Source: CAZPRY01 sp964589175
GTDB lineage: Bacteria > Fidelibacterota > UBA2242
Direction: 5' to 3'
DNA length: 64,000 nt
NCBI GenBank assembly: GCA_964589175.1
Contig: CAZPRY010000005.1
Span: forward strand, 88,633 to 152,632
Below are positions 26,616 through 35,352 of the stretch, piece after piece. Every line of letters begins with the position of its first letter. Positions within the stretch are counted from its first letter, which is position 1. Under the pieces are notes generated by a model. It had not been told where the DNA came from. It made no database searches and saw nothing but the letters and a program-made list of their open reading frames with translations. The position numbers and the translations under genes were made by a program.

Positions 26616-27326
26616 ATGAATCGTGGCATGGTTCTGTTTTTTCTGATGATTGTTTTGTTTCAAACTTGTGAAAAGAAAGCAGCGAAGCCTGCTGAAAGAG
26701 TGGATTCTGTAACAGTGACCGATCGGTCGCCGGCGATACCCGGGATGAAAAAGAAAGAAGCCGTTACTTTGGACACGACGATTGTTAGCGAAGAAGACAC
26801 AGCCGGTCTGGATACAACGATCATCCGAAATGTCGATCTGACCGGCGATTCGGTGGCCGATTCGGTCGTGCTGAACCTGCATATCACCAGCTGGAACGAG
26901 CCCGTAACTTGGGAATTCTGTATTCTGCATGATCGCGATACGCTGTTTCGGGAAAAAGGTAATGATACGCGAATCGATAAAATTTTCGGTGACCCCGAAT
27001 TTATGAACAGATGCGACAGTTACCTCGAATGCAAAAAGAGATGGTATCTTGAAAGGATGCTTCAACAGTATGTTGATACCATTGAGCCGAGTGACGAACG
27101 CCGGGAAGGACTTCGTATCCACGGAAAACTTTATGCCGAGATGGAGCATAGCGAGTATGGACCGAGCCGGGAAGAAGCGCTGGCCAACTGGCAATGGCTG
27201 TGGGATTATTATGCCGATAAAACCATGATCGGATTTGCATTTTTCAGGGATCCTTTAGGGGCTCTTTCCCCACTGTTAGTTTTTCACCCGAAATTGGGCA
27301 AGTACGTGCCTATCTACCATCAATGA
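26616..27326 (+). CDS. Putative lipoprotein, first of a tandem pair
   Basis: I do not recognise a family. The 236-residue product begins MNRGMVLFFLMIVLFQTC, a short signal with a likely lipidated cysteine at residue 18 and a non-canonical lipobox (FQTC). A Ser/Thr/Lys-rich linker follows, then a conserved core shared with the next gene: VDLTGDSV, SWNEPVTWE, HDRDTLF, CDSYLECKK and SEYGPSREEALANWQWL, ending HPKLGKYVPIYHQ. AGGAG precedes the ATG, which is why the 10-codon longer frame was rejected. Probably attached to the envelope; function unknown. Confidence 0.8.
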   Translation: MNRGMVLFFLMIVLFQTCEKKAAKPAERVDSVTVTDRSPAIPGMKKKEAVTLDTTIVSEEDTAGLDTTIIRNVDLTGDSVADSVVLNLHITSWNEPVTWEFCILHDRDTLFREKGNDTRIDKIFGDPEFMNRCDSYLECKKRWYLERMLQQYVDTIEPSDERREGLRIHGKLYAEMEHSEYGPSREEALANWQWLWDYYADKTMIGFAFFRDPLGALSPLLVFHPKLGKYVPIYHQ

Positions 27327-27353
27327 GCCATCCGTCGTATCCCGATACATGAA

Positions 27354-27382
27354 GGATTGTATTCATGGGAAATCTTTATAAT
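27354..27382 (+). promoter_or_regulatory. Possible promoter of the second lipoprotein gene
   Basis: A consensus TATAAT (27377-27382) stands 38 nt before the ATG. The -35 region (GGATTG or the closer TTGTAT at 27357) is poor or badly spaced. Confidence 0.3.
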
Positions 27383-27417
27383 ATCGCTCCAAGACCAGTG
27401 ATGAAACAGGAGGGGAA

Positions 27418-28122
27418 ATGAAAAGTATCGCGATTCTGTTCTTTGTGTTTATCGTTCTGTTATCCAATTGTGGAAAGACAGCCAGGCCGGCTGCCGACAC
27501 GGACTCTAATTCAGCATCGGAGCAGTTAATCCCGGCCCCGGATGAGGGGGATGAAGCCGTCTCGGGACCGGATTCATTGATAGTTAGCGAAGAGGATATT
27601 TCCGGTGGGGATACGACCCTGATCCGTATGGTCGATCTCACCGGCGATTCCGTGGTCGACACGATCATGCTAAACCTGCATCTCTCCAGTTGGAACGAAC
27701 CGGTCACATGGGAACTCTATATTTTTCATGATTGTGATACACTTTTCAAGGTGATGGCCGATGATTCTCGGATCGATAGATTTTACGGTGATCCCGAGTT
27801 TATGTATCAGTGCGGCAGCTATCTTGAATGTAAAAAGAAATGGTACCTGGAGCAATTAATAGATTTTCCTGTGGAAAAGTTGGAGCCGGGGAACGAACGC
27901 CGGGAATTCTTCTTAACATTCGGCAAGCACTACGCGGAAATGGAGGACAGCGAGTACGGACCTACACAGGAAGAGGCGTTGGCCAATTGGCAATGGCTGT
28001 GTGAGCACTACGCAGACAAACCGATGGTCCATTTCCGGGTTCGTTCCGCTCTTGAATCGAGCACTGCCTCGATGACATTCCATCCGAAACTGGGTAAGTT
28101 CGTGCCTCTTTATCATCCCTAG
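27418..28122 (+). CDS. Putative lipoprotein, second of a tandem pair
   Basis: A 234-residue paralogue of the preceding gene, same length and layout. The signal MKSIAILFFVFIVLLSNC has a Bacteroidota-style lipobox (LSNC, cysteine 18). A Pro/Asp/Ser linker is poorly conserved; the core is strongly conserved, including VDLTGDSVVD, SWNEPVTWEL, CGSYLECKKKWYLE and EEALANWQWL, and the end HPKLGKFVPLYHP. Two cysteines in the core are shared by both copies and may form a disulfide. AGGAGG precedes the ATG. The pair is a clear local duplication; no function can be assigned. Confidence 0.8.
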   Translation: MKSIAILFFVFIVLLSNCGKTARPAADTDSNSASEQLIPAPDEGDEAVSGPDSLIVSEEDISGGDTTLIRMVDLTGDSVVDTIMLNLHLSSWNEPVTWELYIFHDCDTLFKVMADDSRIDRFYGDPEFMYQCGSYLECKKKWYLEQLIDFPVEKLEPGNERREFFLTFGKHYAEMEDSEYGPTQEEALANWQWLCEHYADKPMVHFRVRSALESSTASMTFHPKLGKFVPLYHP

Positions 28123-28189
28123 AGCAATCGTTGTATTGTATTCTCAGCCCCTACAAGGTTCCGGGCCAAATTCAATGTTTGATTGCCTA

Positions 28190-28310
28190 CCCCGATCAGG
28201 GAAAAGATTTGCCCAACTTTGTGGAAGAGTTCCCCGAACATGGGGAAAGTCTGCCCGACTCAGTGGATTTGTCCCCAATCACGGGCGGTTGCCCGGCCTT
28301 TCGTGGGAAT
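28190..28310 (+). repeat. Degenerate 21-nt tandem repeat in the eno upstream region
   Basis: Copies start at 28190, 28211, 28232, 28253 and 28273, with a sixth vestige near 28291. Each has the shape [G/C]CCC, about six bases, G[G/T]GG or GGG, then an A/T-rich spacer; one unit is CCCCGAACATGGGGAAAGTCT. The first four are 20-21 nt, in phase with a seven-residue peptide such as LPNFVEE. An 83-codon frame (28131-28382) covers them but has no ribosome-binding site or family resemblance, so I treat this as non-coding repeat DNA. The C-rich and G-rich halves could form short hairpins. Confidence 0.6.
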
Positions 28311-28334
28311 GAACGAATTATCCGCGCCCTTTCA

Positions 28335-28363
28335 TTGACAATATGCCGCGACCTGCCTAAATT
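28335..28363 (+). promoter_or_regulatory. Sigma70-type promoter of eno
   Basis: TTGACA (28335-28340), a 17-nt spacer and TAAATT (28358-28363) lie 55 nt before the eno start codon. The -35 is perfect consensus. Confidence 0.65.
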
Positions 28364-28418
28364 CACTGGTTGTTATGGATAATCATCAGACTAAATAAAC
28401 GAACAACGGAGGTGTTTC

Positions 28419-29699
28419 TTGAGTACGATTATAGAAGTCCATGCACATGAAATTCTGGATTCACGCGGCAACCCAACCATAGAGGTCGAGGTTCTGACCG
28501 AGAGCGGTTATTACGGAAGAGCCGCAGTGCCGTCCGGCGCATCAACTGGCGAGCATGAGGCCGTCGAACTACGCGATGGCGACAAATCACGTTACCTGGG
28601 CAAGGGCGTTTTGAAGGCTGTCCAAAATGTGAACGATATCATCGCCCCCGAAATTATCGGCGAAGATGTTCTGGATCAAGCGTATCTCGATAAAGCCCTG
28701 ATCGAGATTGACGGTACCCCGAATAAAGCCAAACTCGGCGCGAATGCCACGCTGGGCGTTTCGTTGGCGGTCGCCAGAGCGGCGGCTGAAGTCGTCGGAT
28801 TGCCGATGTATCAGTATATCGGCGGTGTTAATGCCCGCGTCCTACCGGTGCCGATGATGAATATACTCAATGGCGGCAGCCATGCCGACAACAACGTCGA
28901 TCTGCAGGAATTCATGATTTTCCCTGCCGGTGCAACCAGCTTCCGCGAGGCCCTGCGCATGGGCGTGGAGACCTTCCACCAGCTGAAATCCGTCCTGAAG
29001 AAGAAAGGCCTTAACACGGCCGTGGGCGATGAAGGCGGTTTTGCGCCGAACCTGCGCTCCAATGTCGAAGCCATCGAAGTGATCCTGGAAGCCGCCGAGA
29101 AGACTGGCTATAAGGTTGGCGAAGAGTTGTTCATCACGCTCGATCCGGCCTCTTCCGAGTTTTATAATGCGGAAACCAAGATGTACGAATTGAAGTCCGA
29201 AAATCGCGCACTGACTTCGCATGAGATGGTCGCTTACTATAAAGATCTGGTCACGAAGTACCCGGTGGTTTCGATCGAAGACGGTCTGGCCGAAGACGAT
29301 TGGGACGGCTGGAAATACATGGTCAAAGAGCTGGGCAACCGCATCCAGATCGTCGGTGATGACCTGACAGTAACCAACGTGGAACGCCTGTCCCGCGCCA
29401 TTGAAGAAAAAGCGATCAACTCGATCCTGATCAAACTGAATCAGATCGGGACGCTGACCGAAACGCTGGAAGCCATTCAGTTGGCGCACCGCAATGGTTT
29501 GACGGCTGTCGTTTCGCATCGTTCGGGTGAAACCGAAGACACGACGATTGCCGATCTCTCCGTGGCGCTCAATACCGGGCAGATTAAGACCGGTTCCGGC
29601 TGCCGCACCGACCGCGTTTGTAAATACAACCAGTTGCTCAGAATCGAAGACGAACTGGGCGACGAATCCATTTTCTGGGGTCTTAAAGCGCTGAAATGA
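28419..29699 (+). CDS. eno: Enolase
   Basis: Converts 2-phosphoglycerate to phosphoenolpyruvate in glycolysis. The 426 residues match the family length and show the N-terminal DSRGNPTIEVEV, GASTGEHEAVELRDGD, the metal ligands in the barrel (VSIEDGLAEDDWDGW and VGDDLTVTN), and the active-site loop SHRSGETEDTTIADL. The start is a TTG, fixed by the strong CGGAGGTG site five bases upstream and by homology of the first residues (STIIEVHAHEILDSRG). ftsB overlaps its stop by four bases. Confidence 0.98.
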   Translation: MSTIIEVHAHEILDSRGNPTIEVEVLTESGYYGRAAVPSGASTGEHEAVELRDGDKSRYLGKGVLKAVQNVNDIIAPEIIGEDVLDQAYLDKALIEIDGTPNKAKLGANATLGVSLAVARAAAEVVGLPMYQYIGGVNARVLPVPMMNILNGGSHADNNVDLQEFMIFPAGATSFREALRMGVETFHQLKSVLKKKGLNTAVGDEGGFAPNLRSNVEAIEVILEAAEKTGYKVGEELFITLDPASSEFYNAETKMYELKSENRALTSHEMVAYYKDLVTKYPVVSIEDGLAEDDWDGWKYMVKELGNRIQIVGDDLTVTNVERLSRAIEEKAINSILIKLNQIGTLTETLEAIQLAHRNGLTAVVSHRSGETEDTTIADLSVALNTGQIKTGSGCRTDRVCKYNQLLRIEDELGDESIFWGLKALK

Positions 29700-30028
29700 A
29701 AAAATCCGATCCTCAACGCCGGCGCAAGCTACCTGCGGAAGGCATCCAGCGTCTCTACTGGCTGCTTGGAGGCCTCTTTCTGACAATCATTTTCGTCGTG
29801 GTGATCGTGATTGGTGATTATGGTCTTTACCAGATTTACCAGCTGCACCGCGAGGAAAAAGGCCTCAACAGGCATATTGCTGAAATGCGGGTAGAGCAGG
29901 ATTCGCTCTATGCGGAAGTCGCCCGCCTTGAGTCGGATATCAAGCATATCGAAAAACTGGCCCGGGAAAAATACCGCATGGCCGAACCGGGCGAAAAGGT
30001 TTTTCGCGTCATCGAAAGAAATCCGTAG
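29696..30028 (+). CDS. ftsB: FtsB/DivIC-type septum formation initiator
   Basis: A 110-residue bitopic protein: basic N-terminal tail, one transmembrane helix (about 20-43, WLLGGLFLTIIFVVVIVI), a coiled coil (about 50-85) and the family end motif LAREKYRMAEPGEKVFRV. FtsB-like proteins scaffold the divisome with FtsL and FtsQ. The eno-ftsB order with an ATGA overlap is conserved in many bacteria and supports the call. Confidence 0.9.
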   Translation: MKKSDPQRRRKLPAEGIQRLYWLLGGLFLTIIFVVVIVIGDYGLYQIYQLHREEKGLNRHIAEMRVEQDSLYAEVARLESDIKHIEKLAREKYRMAEPGEKVFRVIERNP

Positions 30029-30038
30029 CTTATTCCCT

Positions 30039-30070
30039 GCTTCGATCCGGTGTTTTGATCGGGTCGAAGC
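30039..30070. other. Long inverted repeat after ftsB
   Basis: GCTTCGA (30039-30045) and TCGAAGC (30064-30070) form a seven-pair stem, extendable with CCG/CGG inside. No T-tract follows, so it may be an mRNA 3'-end hairpin or part of a Rho-dependent stop rather than an intrinsic terminator. The rest of the 260-bp gap to the next gene shows nothing I recognise. Confidence 0.4.
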
Positions 30071-30288
30071 GGGGATCAAATATGTTCACGAAGATGGCGA
30101 TTTGACATTCTCGATTCGTTTAATGCCTGTTTCTTCGGTTTTAATTACCGGCTGAGGGTGAATTTTCAGGCCGGTACCTTCGTTCGGTTCCGGAAATTTC
30201 TGTGGATGGTTTGAGAGTTCCCGAGTGGACTCGTCGCATCGGTTACGCGCAACGCAACAACGTTTTTAAAAAAACAGCAGGTTTCGCC

Positions 30289-31083
30289 GTGAAAAGAATC
30301 GCGGTTTTCACGCTGATTGCGATTTCAAATGCCTTCGGGGCGTTTGAAGTCGAGACGGTCAATCCGAACCTGGTGGGCCGGGCCGGGATCTGTTCCCTGC
30401 ATTCCGCCTCCTCGAATCCGGCCGCATTTTTGGAATCGGGCGGCTTTACGGTTCGGGCCGATTACTCCAACCTATTCGGCATTAAGGAACTCCACTGCTG
30501 GGATCTGATCTCAATCTGGAACCGCACCGAGCGGATGTGCCTTTCGGCCTCCGTGCGTTCTCTGGGTAACGCCCTCTACCAGGAAAATAACTACGCGCTC
30601 GGATATGGCCGCCGGCTGATCCCGGCCATTTCGGCGGGCATCATGCTGCGCTATTATCAGGTGCATATTAGCGGCTATGACGGGTTGGGAACCTACGGCA
30701 TTTCGCTGGGCGCTAAATTTTACGTCAATGCCGGATTGCGCTTCAGCCTGCTACTCCAGAATTTGAATGGCGTATGGGAAGAACGGACGGCCGATATTCT
30801 GCCGGAGACGATGGCGGTCGGTTGCCAGTGGTTTCCGGTAAAGCGCCTCGAGGTGGACGCCGAACTGTTCAAGGACACGCTCTACCCGTTCAGCAGCCGG
30901 CTGGCGCTGGCTGTCGATCTTCTGCGTAATCTCCAGGCCTTGCTCGGAGTGCAGTTGCGGCCGGACCGCTTCGCCTGCGGCCTGCGTTGTTCGTGGAAAC
31001 ACCTGCAATTCGACGCAGCCCTGCTCAACCACAGCGCTCTTCCCGCCACACTTTATCTCGGATGTTGTTTCCAAAAACCATAA
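30289..31083 (+). CDS. PorV/PorQ-like outer-membrane protein
   Basis: A 264-residue exported beta-barrel protein if the GTG at 30289 is the start. That choice gives a clean signal peptide (VKRIAVFTLIAISNAFGA, cut after AFGA); a longer frame from 30202 adds 29 residues with no signal character. The mature start (VGRAGICSLHSASSNPAAFLESG) resembles the N-terminus of PorV/UPF0164-type barrels, where an SNPA motif follows a glycine-rich segment. Repeated amphipathic strands fill the rest. The next gene starts inside its last codons, so the two are coupled. Role unknown; related proteins serve type IX secretion or lipid transport. Confidence 0.65.
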   Translation: MKRIAVFTLIAISNAFGAFEVETVNPNLVGRAGICSLHSASSNPAAFLESGGFTVRADYSNLFGIKELHCWDLISIWNRTERMCLSASVRSLGNALYQENNYALGYGRRLIPAISAGIMLRYYQVHISGYDGLGTYGISLGAKFYVNAGLRFSLLLQNLNGVWEERTADILPETMAVGCQWFPVKRLEVDAELFKDTLYPFSSRLALAVDLLRNLQALLGVQLRPDRFACGLRCSWKHLQFDAALLNHSALPATLYLGCCFQKP

Positions 31084-32927
31084 AAGCCATTGCTCTATCT
31101 TTGTTGCTGGGCCGGCTTGCTTTTCCGCTCAACGGGCAGATGTCCGTCGAGGAGTTGCTGGCGGAAGGTTACCTGGAATGTGAGGAAGAGAGTATCGAGG
31201 AGTTCCGCGAATACCTCGATGCTTTCCTGGAAAATCCCGTCAATTGGAACAGTTGCGGCGCGGATGATCTTCTCGATTTGCCCTTGCCGCCGGAATTAAA
31301 AGTCGATCTGATCCGGTTGAAAAGGCGCAATTTGCGCTATGCTGATTGGGAGTCGTTTCAGCGCGATTTGTCTTTTACGACGGAACAGATGGGGGTGATC
31401 CGCCTGTTTATCTCTCTCGAAAACCGGGGAATCACATCCCTGAACTGGGTTAACTACGTCGCATTAAAGAGGAACGGTGCATCCCGGGATATCGGCCGGA
31501 ACATGTCACGCCTGCGGATGCGGACCTTGAGCGGCTGCTACGCCGGGCTGGTTGTCGAACGCGATGAGAACGAAATTCACATTTGCGATTATGGCAATGT
31601 CACTTTCCGTAGTCCTCTGATTGGAAAACGATTGGATCTGACGGCAGGCGCCTACCGGCTGCAGTGGGGGCAGGGGCTGCTCTTCTCGGCCAGCCTGATG
31701 GGCAGCAAAAGCAGCGACGCTTTGCGCAATCTTCAGCCGCGCCGGGACAGGATCACGAATTATTCCGGCACCGATGAAAACCGTTTTCTGTTCGGCGCCG
31801 CTCTGAATCTGCGGGTCAAAGAGTGGGAAGTCCGGCCGTTTTACTCACGCCACCGCCTGGATGCCGAATTCGAGGAAGACGGCACGGCGCGGTTGATTTC
31901 CAGCGGGATTCACGCTTCCGATACGCAACTTCAGCACAAAAATGCTCTACGCGAGCAGATGCTCGGTGCGGCGCTTGTCAAAACCGTCAATCGCGGCAGT
32001 TTCGGTGTGCTGCTGTTTCAGGCGGCCTACGATGCCCCGCTGACGTATATTAACGGGCGGAATCGATACGGCGGCCTCTCGGTTATGCATAACTTTACAA
32101 TAAGTGAGTTATCGCTTAGCGGGGAACTGGCCTGCCTGGGCGGAGCCCGCTGGGGTGTTGTCCAGTCCATTCGATTGAATCTGGGGAATGCGCAGCTCGG
32201 GATCGGCGGCCGTTATATTTCCCCCTCTTTCTTTGCACCGTTTGGATCGCCCTTGCGCAAATACGCCGGTTTCCCGCGCAACGAGAAGGGACTCTACGCC
32301 GGGATGCAATTGCGTTTGGGCCGGGGCTGGTCGCTGTCCGGCTACGCGGATCTTTTCAGCCGGATCGAATCGGATGAAGTCGGCGAGCCTCCGGCGCAGG
32401 GGAACGAGGTGCTGGTGGGATTGCGGAAAAATTTCGGAAAAGGCACGCAGTGTTCGATCCGGATCAAACGCTGTGCGAATGAATCGTCCGGCTCTGCGGA
32501 ACGGTTTCAGCCGTCTCATGCCCTTTCCGCGAACGGGCGAACCCGGTTGACGAAAAACCTGCGCCTCAACGGCCGCCTCGGCTATAGTTGGCGGGAAATC
32601 GGCAGGGTTTATTCGGAAGGTCTGGGTTTCAGTGGTTATGCCGATATCGATATCACGTCGCAAAACCGCCTGACGCTGGGCTGTTCTCACTTCTACACCG
32701 ATACTTTCGAAGATCGGGTTTACATCTACGAACCGGGAATTCCCCTGCGTTTCGGGATTGCCATGTTCAACGGCACGGGTTATCACTTTTTTATGGTGGA
32801 CGTCTGGCGGCTTGCCGAGGGTTTCGAACTGGCTCTGGCCGTGAAAATGATGAAAAGCCGGACGCCGGACGACCATTTCTGGAACAAAAATAACAGTCTT
32901 GAATTTCAGTTGATTGTTGATTTATGA
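31062..32927 (+). CDS. Helix-hairpin-helix domain outer-membrane protein
   Basis: The ATG at 31062 gives a 621-residue product with a signal segment (IKAIALSLLLGRLAFPLNG). An N-terminal part of about 110 residues holds ComEA-like HhH repeats (CGADDLLDLPLPPELKVDLIR and FQRDLSFTTEQMGVIRLFI). The remaining 480 residues are strand-rich with YG/FG-type glycine and aromatic pairs, typical of a large outer-membrane barrel. HhH plus barrel proteins are common in Bacteroidota and relatives; their function is not established, though HhH suggests DNA handling at the surface. It overlaps the PorV-like gene by 22 nt. Confidence 0.7.
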   Translation: MLFPKTIKAIALSLLLGRLAFPLNGQMSVEELLAEGYLECEEESIEEFREYLDAFLENPVNWNSCGADDLLDLPLPPELKVDLIRLKRRNLRYADWESFQRDLSFTTEQMGVIRLFISLENRGITSLNWVNYVALKRNGASRDIGRNMSRLRMRTLSGCYAGLVVERDENEIHICDYGNVTFRSPLIGKRLDLTAGAYRLQWGQGLLFSASLMGSKSSDALRNLQPRRDRITNYSGTDENRFLFGAALNLRVKEWEVRPFYSRHRLDAEFEEDGTARLISSGIHASDTQLQHKNALREQMLGAALVKTVNRGSFGVLLFQAAYDAPLTYINGRNRYGGLSVMHNFTISELSLSGELACLGGARWGVVQSIRLNLGNAQLGIGGRYISPSFFAPFGSPLRKYAGFPRNEKGLYAGMQLRLGRGWSLSGYADLFSRIESDEVGEPPAQGNEVLVGLRKNFGKGTQCSIRIKRCANESSGSAERFQPSHALSANGRTRLTKNLRLNGRLGYSWREIGRVYSEGLGFSGYADIDITSQNRLTLGCSHFYTDTFEDRVYIYEPGIPLRFGIAMFNGTGYHFFMVDVWRLAEGFELALAVKMMKSRTPDDHFWNKNNSLEFQLIVDL

Positions 32928-32957
32928 AGCCCGTATGCGTAATTTCCCGACGATTTT

Positions 32958-34520
32958 ATGAAAGTCAATTATTTTTTTACACTAATTCTGATTTCTATTT
33001 CCACTCAGGTTGGTTTCGCCAGAGGTCTGCTGATCGAAGCGCCCAAGCCCGAACAGGCCCGGGGTGTCTACCCATTGGTTTACATTGCGGAAACGCCGTA
33101 TGTTTCCGTGAATGAGATTGCAGAGGCTTACGGCATTCGAACCTATTTTCGCAAAGAGACCGGCAAACTGGTTCTCTATTTCGACAAGGAAAAAATCAAA
33201 GTCTCCGCTACCAGTTGTTACGTAATGGTTGGAAACGGTGTGCAGCACATGCCGCAGCCGTCGCTTCTGATTGGCGAGCAAATCTATGTACCGGTTTATC
33301 CCTTCATGGAGATCCTGAAAAACACGGTTTTTGCGAATCTGCGCTTTTATATCGTCGACGCCGGCCAAGAATATGTCGCCGTTGCACCGGGCGAGGGCCA
33401 GGCAGTTTCCGCCGGGCAAATCCAGCCGGAAAGGCAGGGTGATTTCAGTGTTACCGGTATCGAATACGAGGAACGAAAAAACGGTCTTCTGGTCAAATTA
33501 AGCACCAGCAAACCGTTTGTCGATTCCGACTTTTCGACCTTCTTCAAAGATCAGGGCTGGTTCTATCTGACAATTAACGGCGGCCTCTGCGATTCGCTCT
33601 TGATTTCCAGCTACGATCCGACTGAATCGCTTTCGCTGGTCAAGGCCATCAATTCGGAAAACGCGGTTCAGTTGTCGTTCAAGACTAAAAAAGAATTTAA
33701 GTCTGCCGAAATCCACTATGATTTACGCAACAAGCAGGTTCTGCTGTCTTTTTTTACGCCGTTGAGCCGCGATATCATGCAGAAAATCGAAGAGGCCAAG
33801 ACGGTCTGGCTGGTCGATACCATCGTGTTGGATGCGGGACATGGCGGTCAGGATTCGGGGACGCCGGGGCACTGGGGCAATCCGCATGAGAAAGACATTG
33901 TGCTGGATGTAACCTTGCGGCTGGGAGAATTGCTCGAAAAGCACGGCGGCATCAAGGTGGTCTACACACGTAAGACGGATGAATTTATTCCCTTGTGGAA
34001 GAGGCCCGAAATCGCCAACAAGGCTAACGGTAAATTGTTCATCAGCATCCATGCCAACGGGGTTGAAAACCCGAATGCGCACGGCTTCGAACTCTATATG
34101 CTTGGGCAGGGGCGCACCGAGGATGCCATCAAGGCGGCCGAAAAGGAAAATGCCGTGATTCAACTCGAGAGCGCCGACGACAAGCGCAAGTATGAAGGCT
34201 ACAATGATATCGCTAACATTCTGGCCAATATGGTCCATTCGGTGAATATGGGGGACAGCGAGCGTCTGGCGGGACTGATTTCGAAGAGAGTCAGCGACAA
34301 CGTACCGCAGCACAACCGGGGTGTGAAACAGGATGTCTTCTACGTTCTGGTCGGGGCGGATATGCCCAAAGTCCTGATTGAGTTGGGTTTCAATTCGAAT
34401 CGCAATGAGGCCAAATTGCTCAACTCCAAGAAGCATCGTCAGCTGTTGGCCGAAACCCTCTATGAAAGCATCATTGAATTTAAGGAGATCTGTGATAAAT
34501 CCGTCACCAGGGGTTACTAA
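32958..34520 (+). CDS. N-acetylmuramoyl-L-alanine amidase with stalk and AMIN-like domains
   Basis: Cleaves the amide between MurNAc and the stem peptide, probably during daughter-cell separation. The 520 residues comprise a signal peptide (VNYFFTLILISISTQVGFA), a copper-amine-oxidase-N-like domain (about 30-130), an AMIN-like beta domain (about 150-280) and a C-terminal Amidase_3 domain. Zinc ligands visible are His295 in DAGHGGQDSG, a glutamate in NPHEKDIVLDV and a histidine in ISIHANG; the catalytic glutamate is in VLIELGFNSN. murI begins within its last codons, linking it to peptidoglycan metabolism. Confidence 0.93.
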   Translation: MKVNYFFTLILISISTQVGFARGLLIEAPKPEQARGVYPLVYIAETPYVSVNEIAEAYGIRTYFRKETGKLVLYFDKEKIKVSATSCYVMVGNGVQHMPQPSLLIGEQIYVPVYPFMEILKNTVFANLRFYIVDAGQEYVAVAPGEGQAVSAGQIQPERQGDFSVTGIEYEERKNGLLVKLSTSKPFVDSDFSTFFKDQGWFYLTINGGLCDSLLISSYDPTESLSLVKAINSENAVQLSFKTKKEFKSAEIHYDLRNKQVLLSFFTPLSRDIMQKIEEAKTVWLVDTIVLDAGHGGQDSGTPGHWGNPHEKDIVLDVTLRLGELLEKHGGIKVVYTRKTDEFIPLWKRPEIANKANGKLFISIHANGVENPNAHGFELYMLGQGRTEDAIKAAEKENAVIQLESADDKRKYEGYNDIANILANMVHSVNMGDSERLAGLISKRVSDNVPQHNRGVKQDVFYVLVGADMPKVLIELGFNSNRNEAKLLNSKKHRQLLAETLYESIIEFKEICDKSVTRGY

Positions 34521-35352
34521 AACTCCGCAAACAAACGACATCAGCGAACTTCCCATCGGAGTCTTTGATTCCGGTCTGGGCGGTTTGACGGTTGTAAAAC
34601 AACTCTTTAAAAGATTACCGCATGAATCCATCATTTATTTCGGGGACACGGCGCGGGTTCCGTACGGCTCTAAAAGCGTCGAAACCGTGCAAAGGTTCTC
34701 TTTGCAAATCGCTCGTTTTCTGGAGAAGCAGGGAATCAAACTGCTGGTTGTGGCTTGTAACACGGCCTCGAGCGTGGCTATCGATTTTTTACGGGAAAGG
34801 ATTTCGATACCGGTCATCGGGGTGATCGAACCCGGCGCCCGAGCGGCCTTGAAAGTGAGTTCCGGAAAAGAGATCGGCGTGATCGGAACGACCGCGACCA
34901 TCGCTGCCGGGCGCTATGAAATGTATCTGCGGCAGATGGACCCCGCGGTTCGGATCGACAAGGCGGCCTGCCCGCTGCTCGTGCCGCTGGTGGAAGAGGG
35001 CTGGATCGATACCGAGGTTACCGAACTGGTGGTTCGTCAATACCTGGCGCCGCTTTTGGAACGCAAAATCGACACCCTGATTCTGGGATGCACGCATTAT
35101 CCGCTGATAAAAACAGTCATCGCCCGGGTTGTCGGCGATCAAACCCGGATCGTGGATACGTCGGTTGAGACGGCGGCCGTGGTAAATGATTTATTGCAAG
35201 CCCGGGGCCTGGCCGCCCGGAGCGAGCAACCCGCGCAGCATCGTTTTTTCGTCAGCGATTTTCCTCAAAAATTCGAAGAGATCGCCCACCGGTTCCTGGG
35301 GGAAGCACTGCCCAATGTGGAGCGTGCCAATCTCGATGATCTGAATCCATGA
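34492..35352 (+). CDS. murI: Glutamate racemase
   Basis: Makes D-glutamate for peptidoglycan. From the GTG at 34492, chosen because AAGGAG lies five bases upstream, the product is 286 residues. It shows FDSGLGGLTV, YFGDTARVPYG, the two catalytic cysteines Cys89 (VACNTASS) and Cys200 (LGCTHYPL), and the usual length. A frame 38 codons longer reads deep into the amidase gene and is rejected. It overlaps the amidase by 29 nt and folC by four. Confidence 0.96.
   Translation: MINPSPGVTKTPQTNDISELPIGVFDSGLGGLTVVKQLFKRLPHESIIYFGDTARVPYGSKSVETVQRFSLQIARFLEKQGIKLLVVACNTASSVAIDFLRERISIPVIGVIEPGARAALKVSSGKEIGVIGTTATIAAGRYEMYLRQMDPAVRIDKAACPLLVPLVEEGWIDTEVTELVVRQYLAPLLERKIDTLILGCTHYPLIKTVIARVVGDQTRIVDTSVETAAVVNDLLQARGLAARSEQPAQHRFFVSDFPQKFEEIAHRFLGEALPNVERANLDDLNP

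Noticed and set aside
28190..28310. Possible CRISPR array
   Set aside because: Units are contiguous and degenerate, with no unique spacers, and no cas genes are present.
28131..28382. 83-codon frame with a seven-residue repeat before eno
   Set aside because: No ribosome-binding site; the peptide period follows from a 21-nt DNA repeat. Kept as a repeat, not a gene.
28842..29786. 314-codon open frame antisense to eno and ftsB
   Set aside because: Shadow of enolase coding sequence with low-complexity composition.
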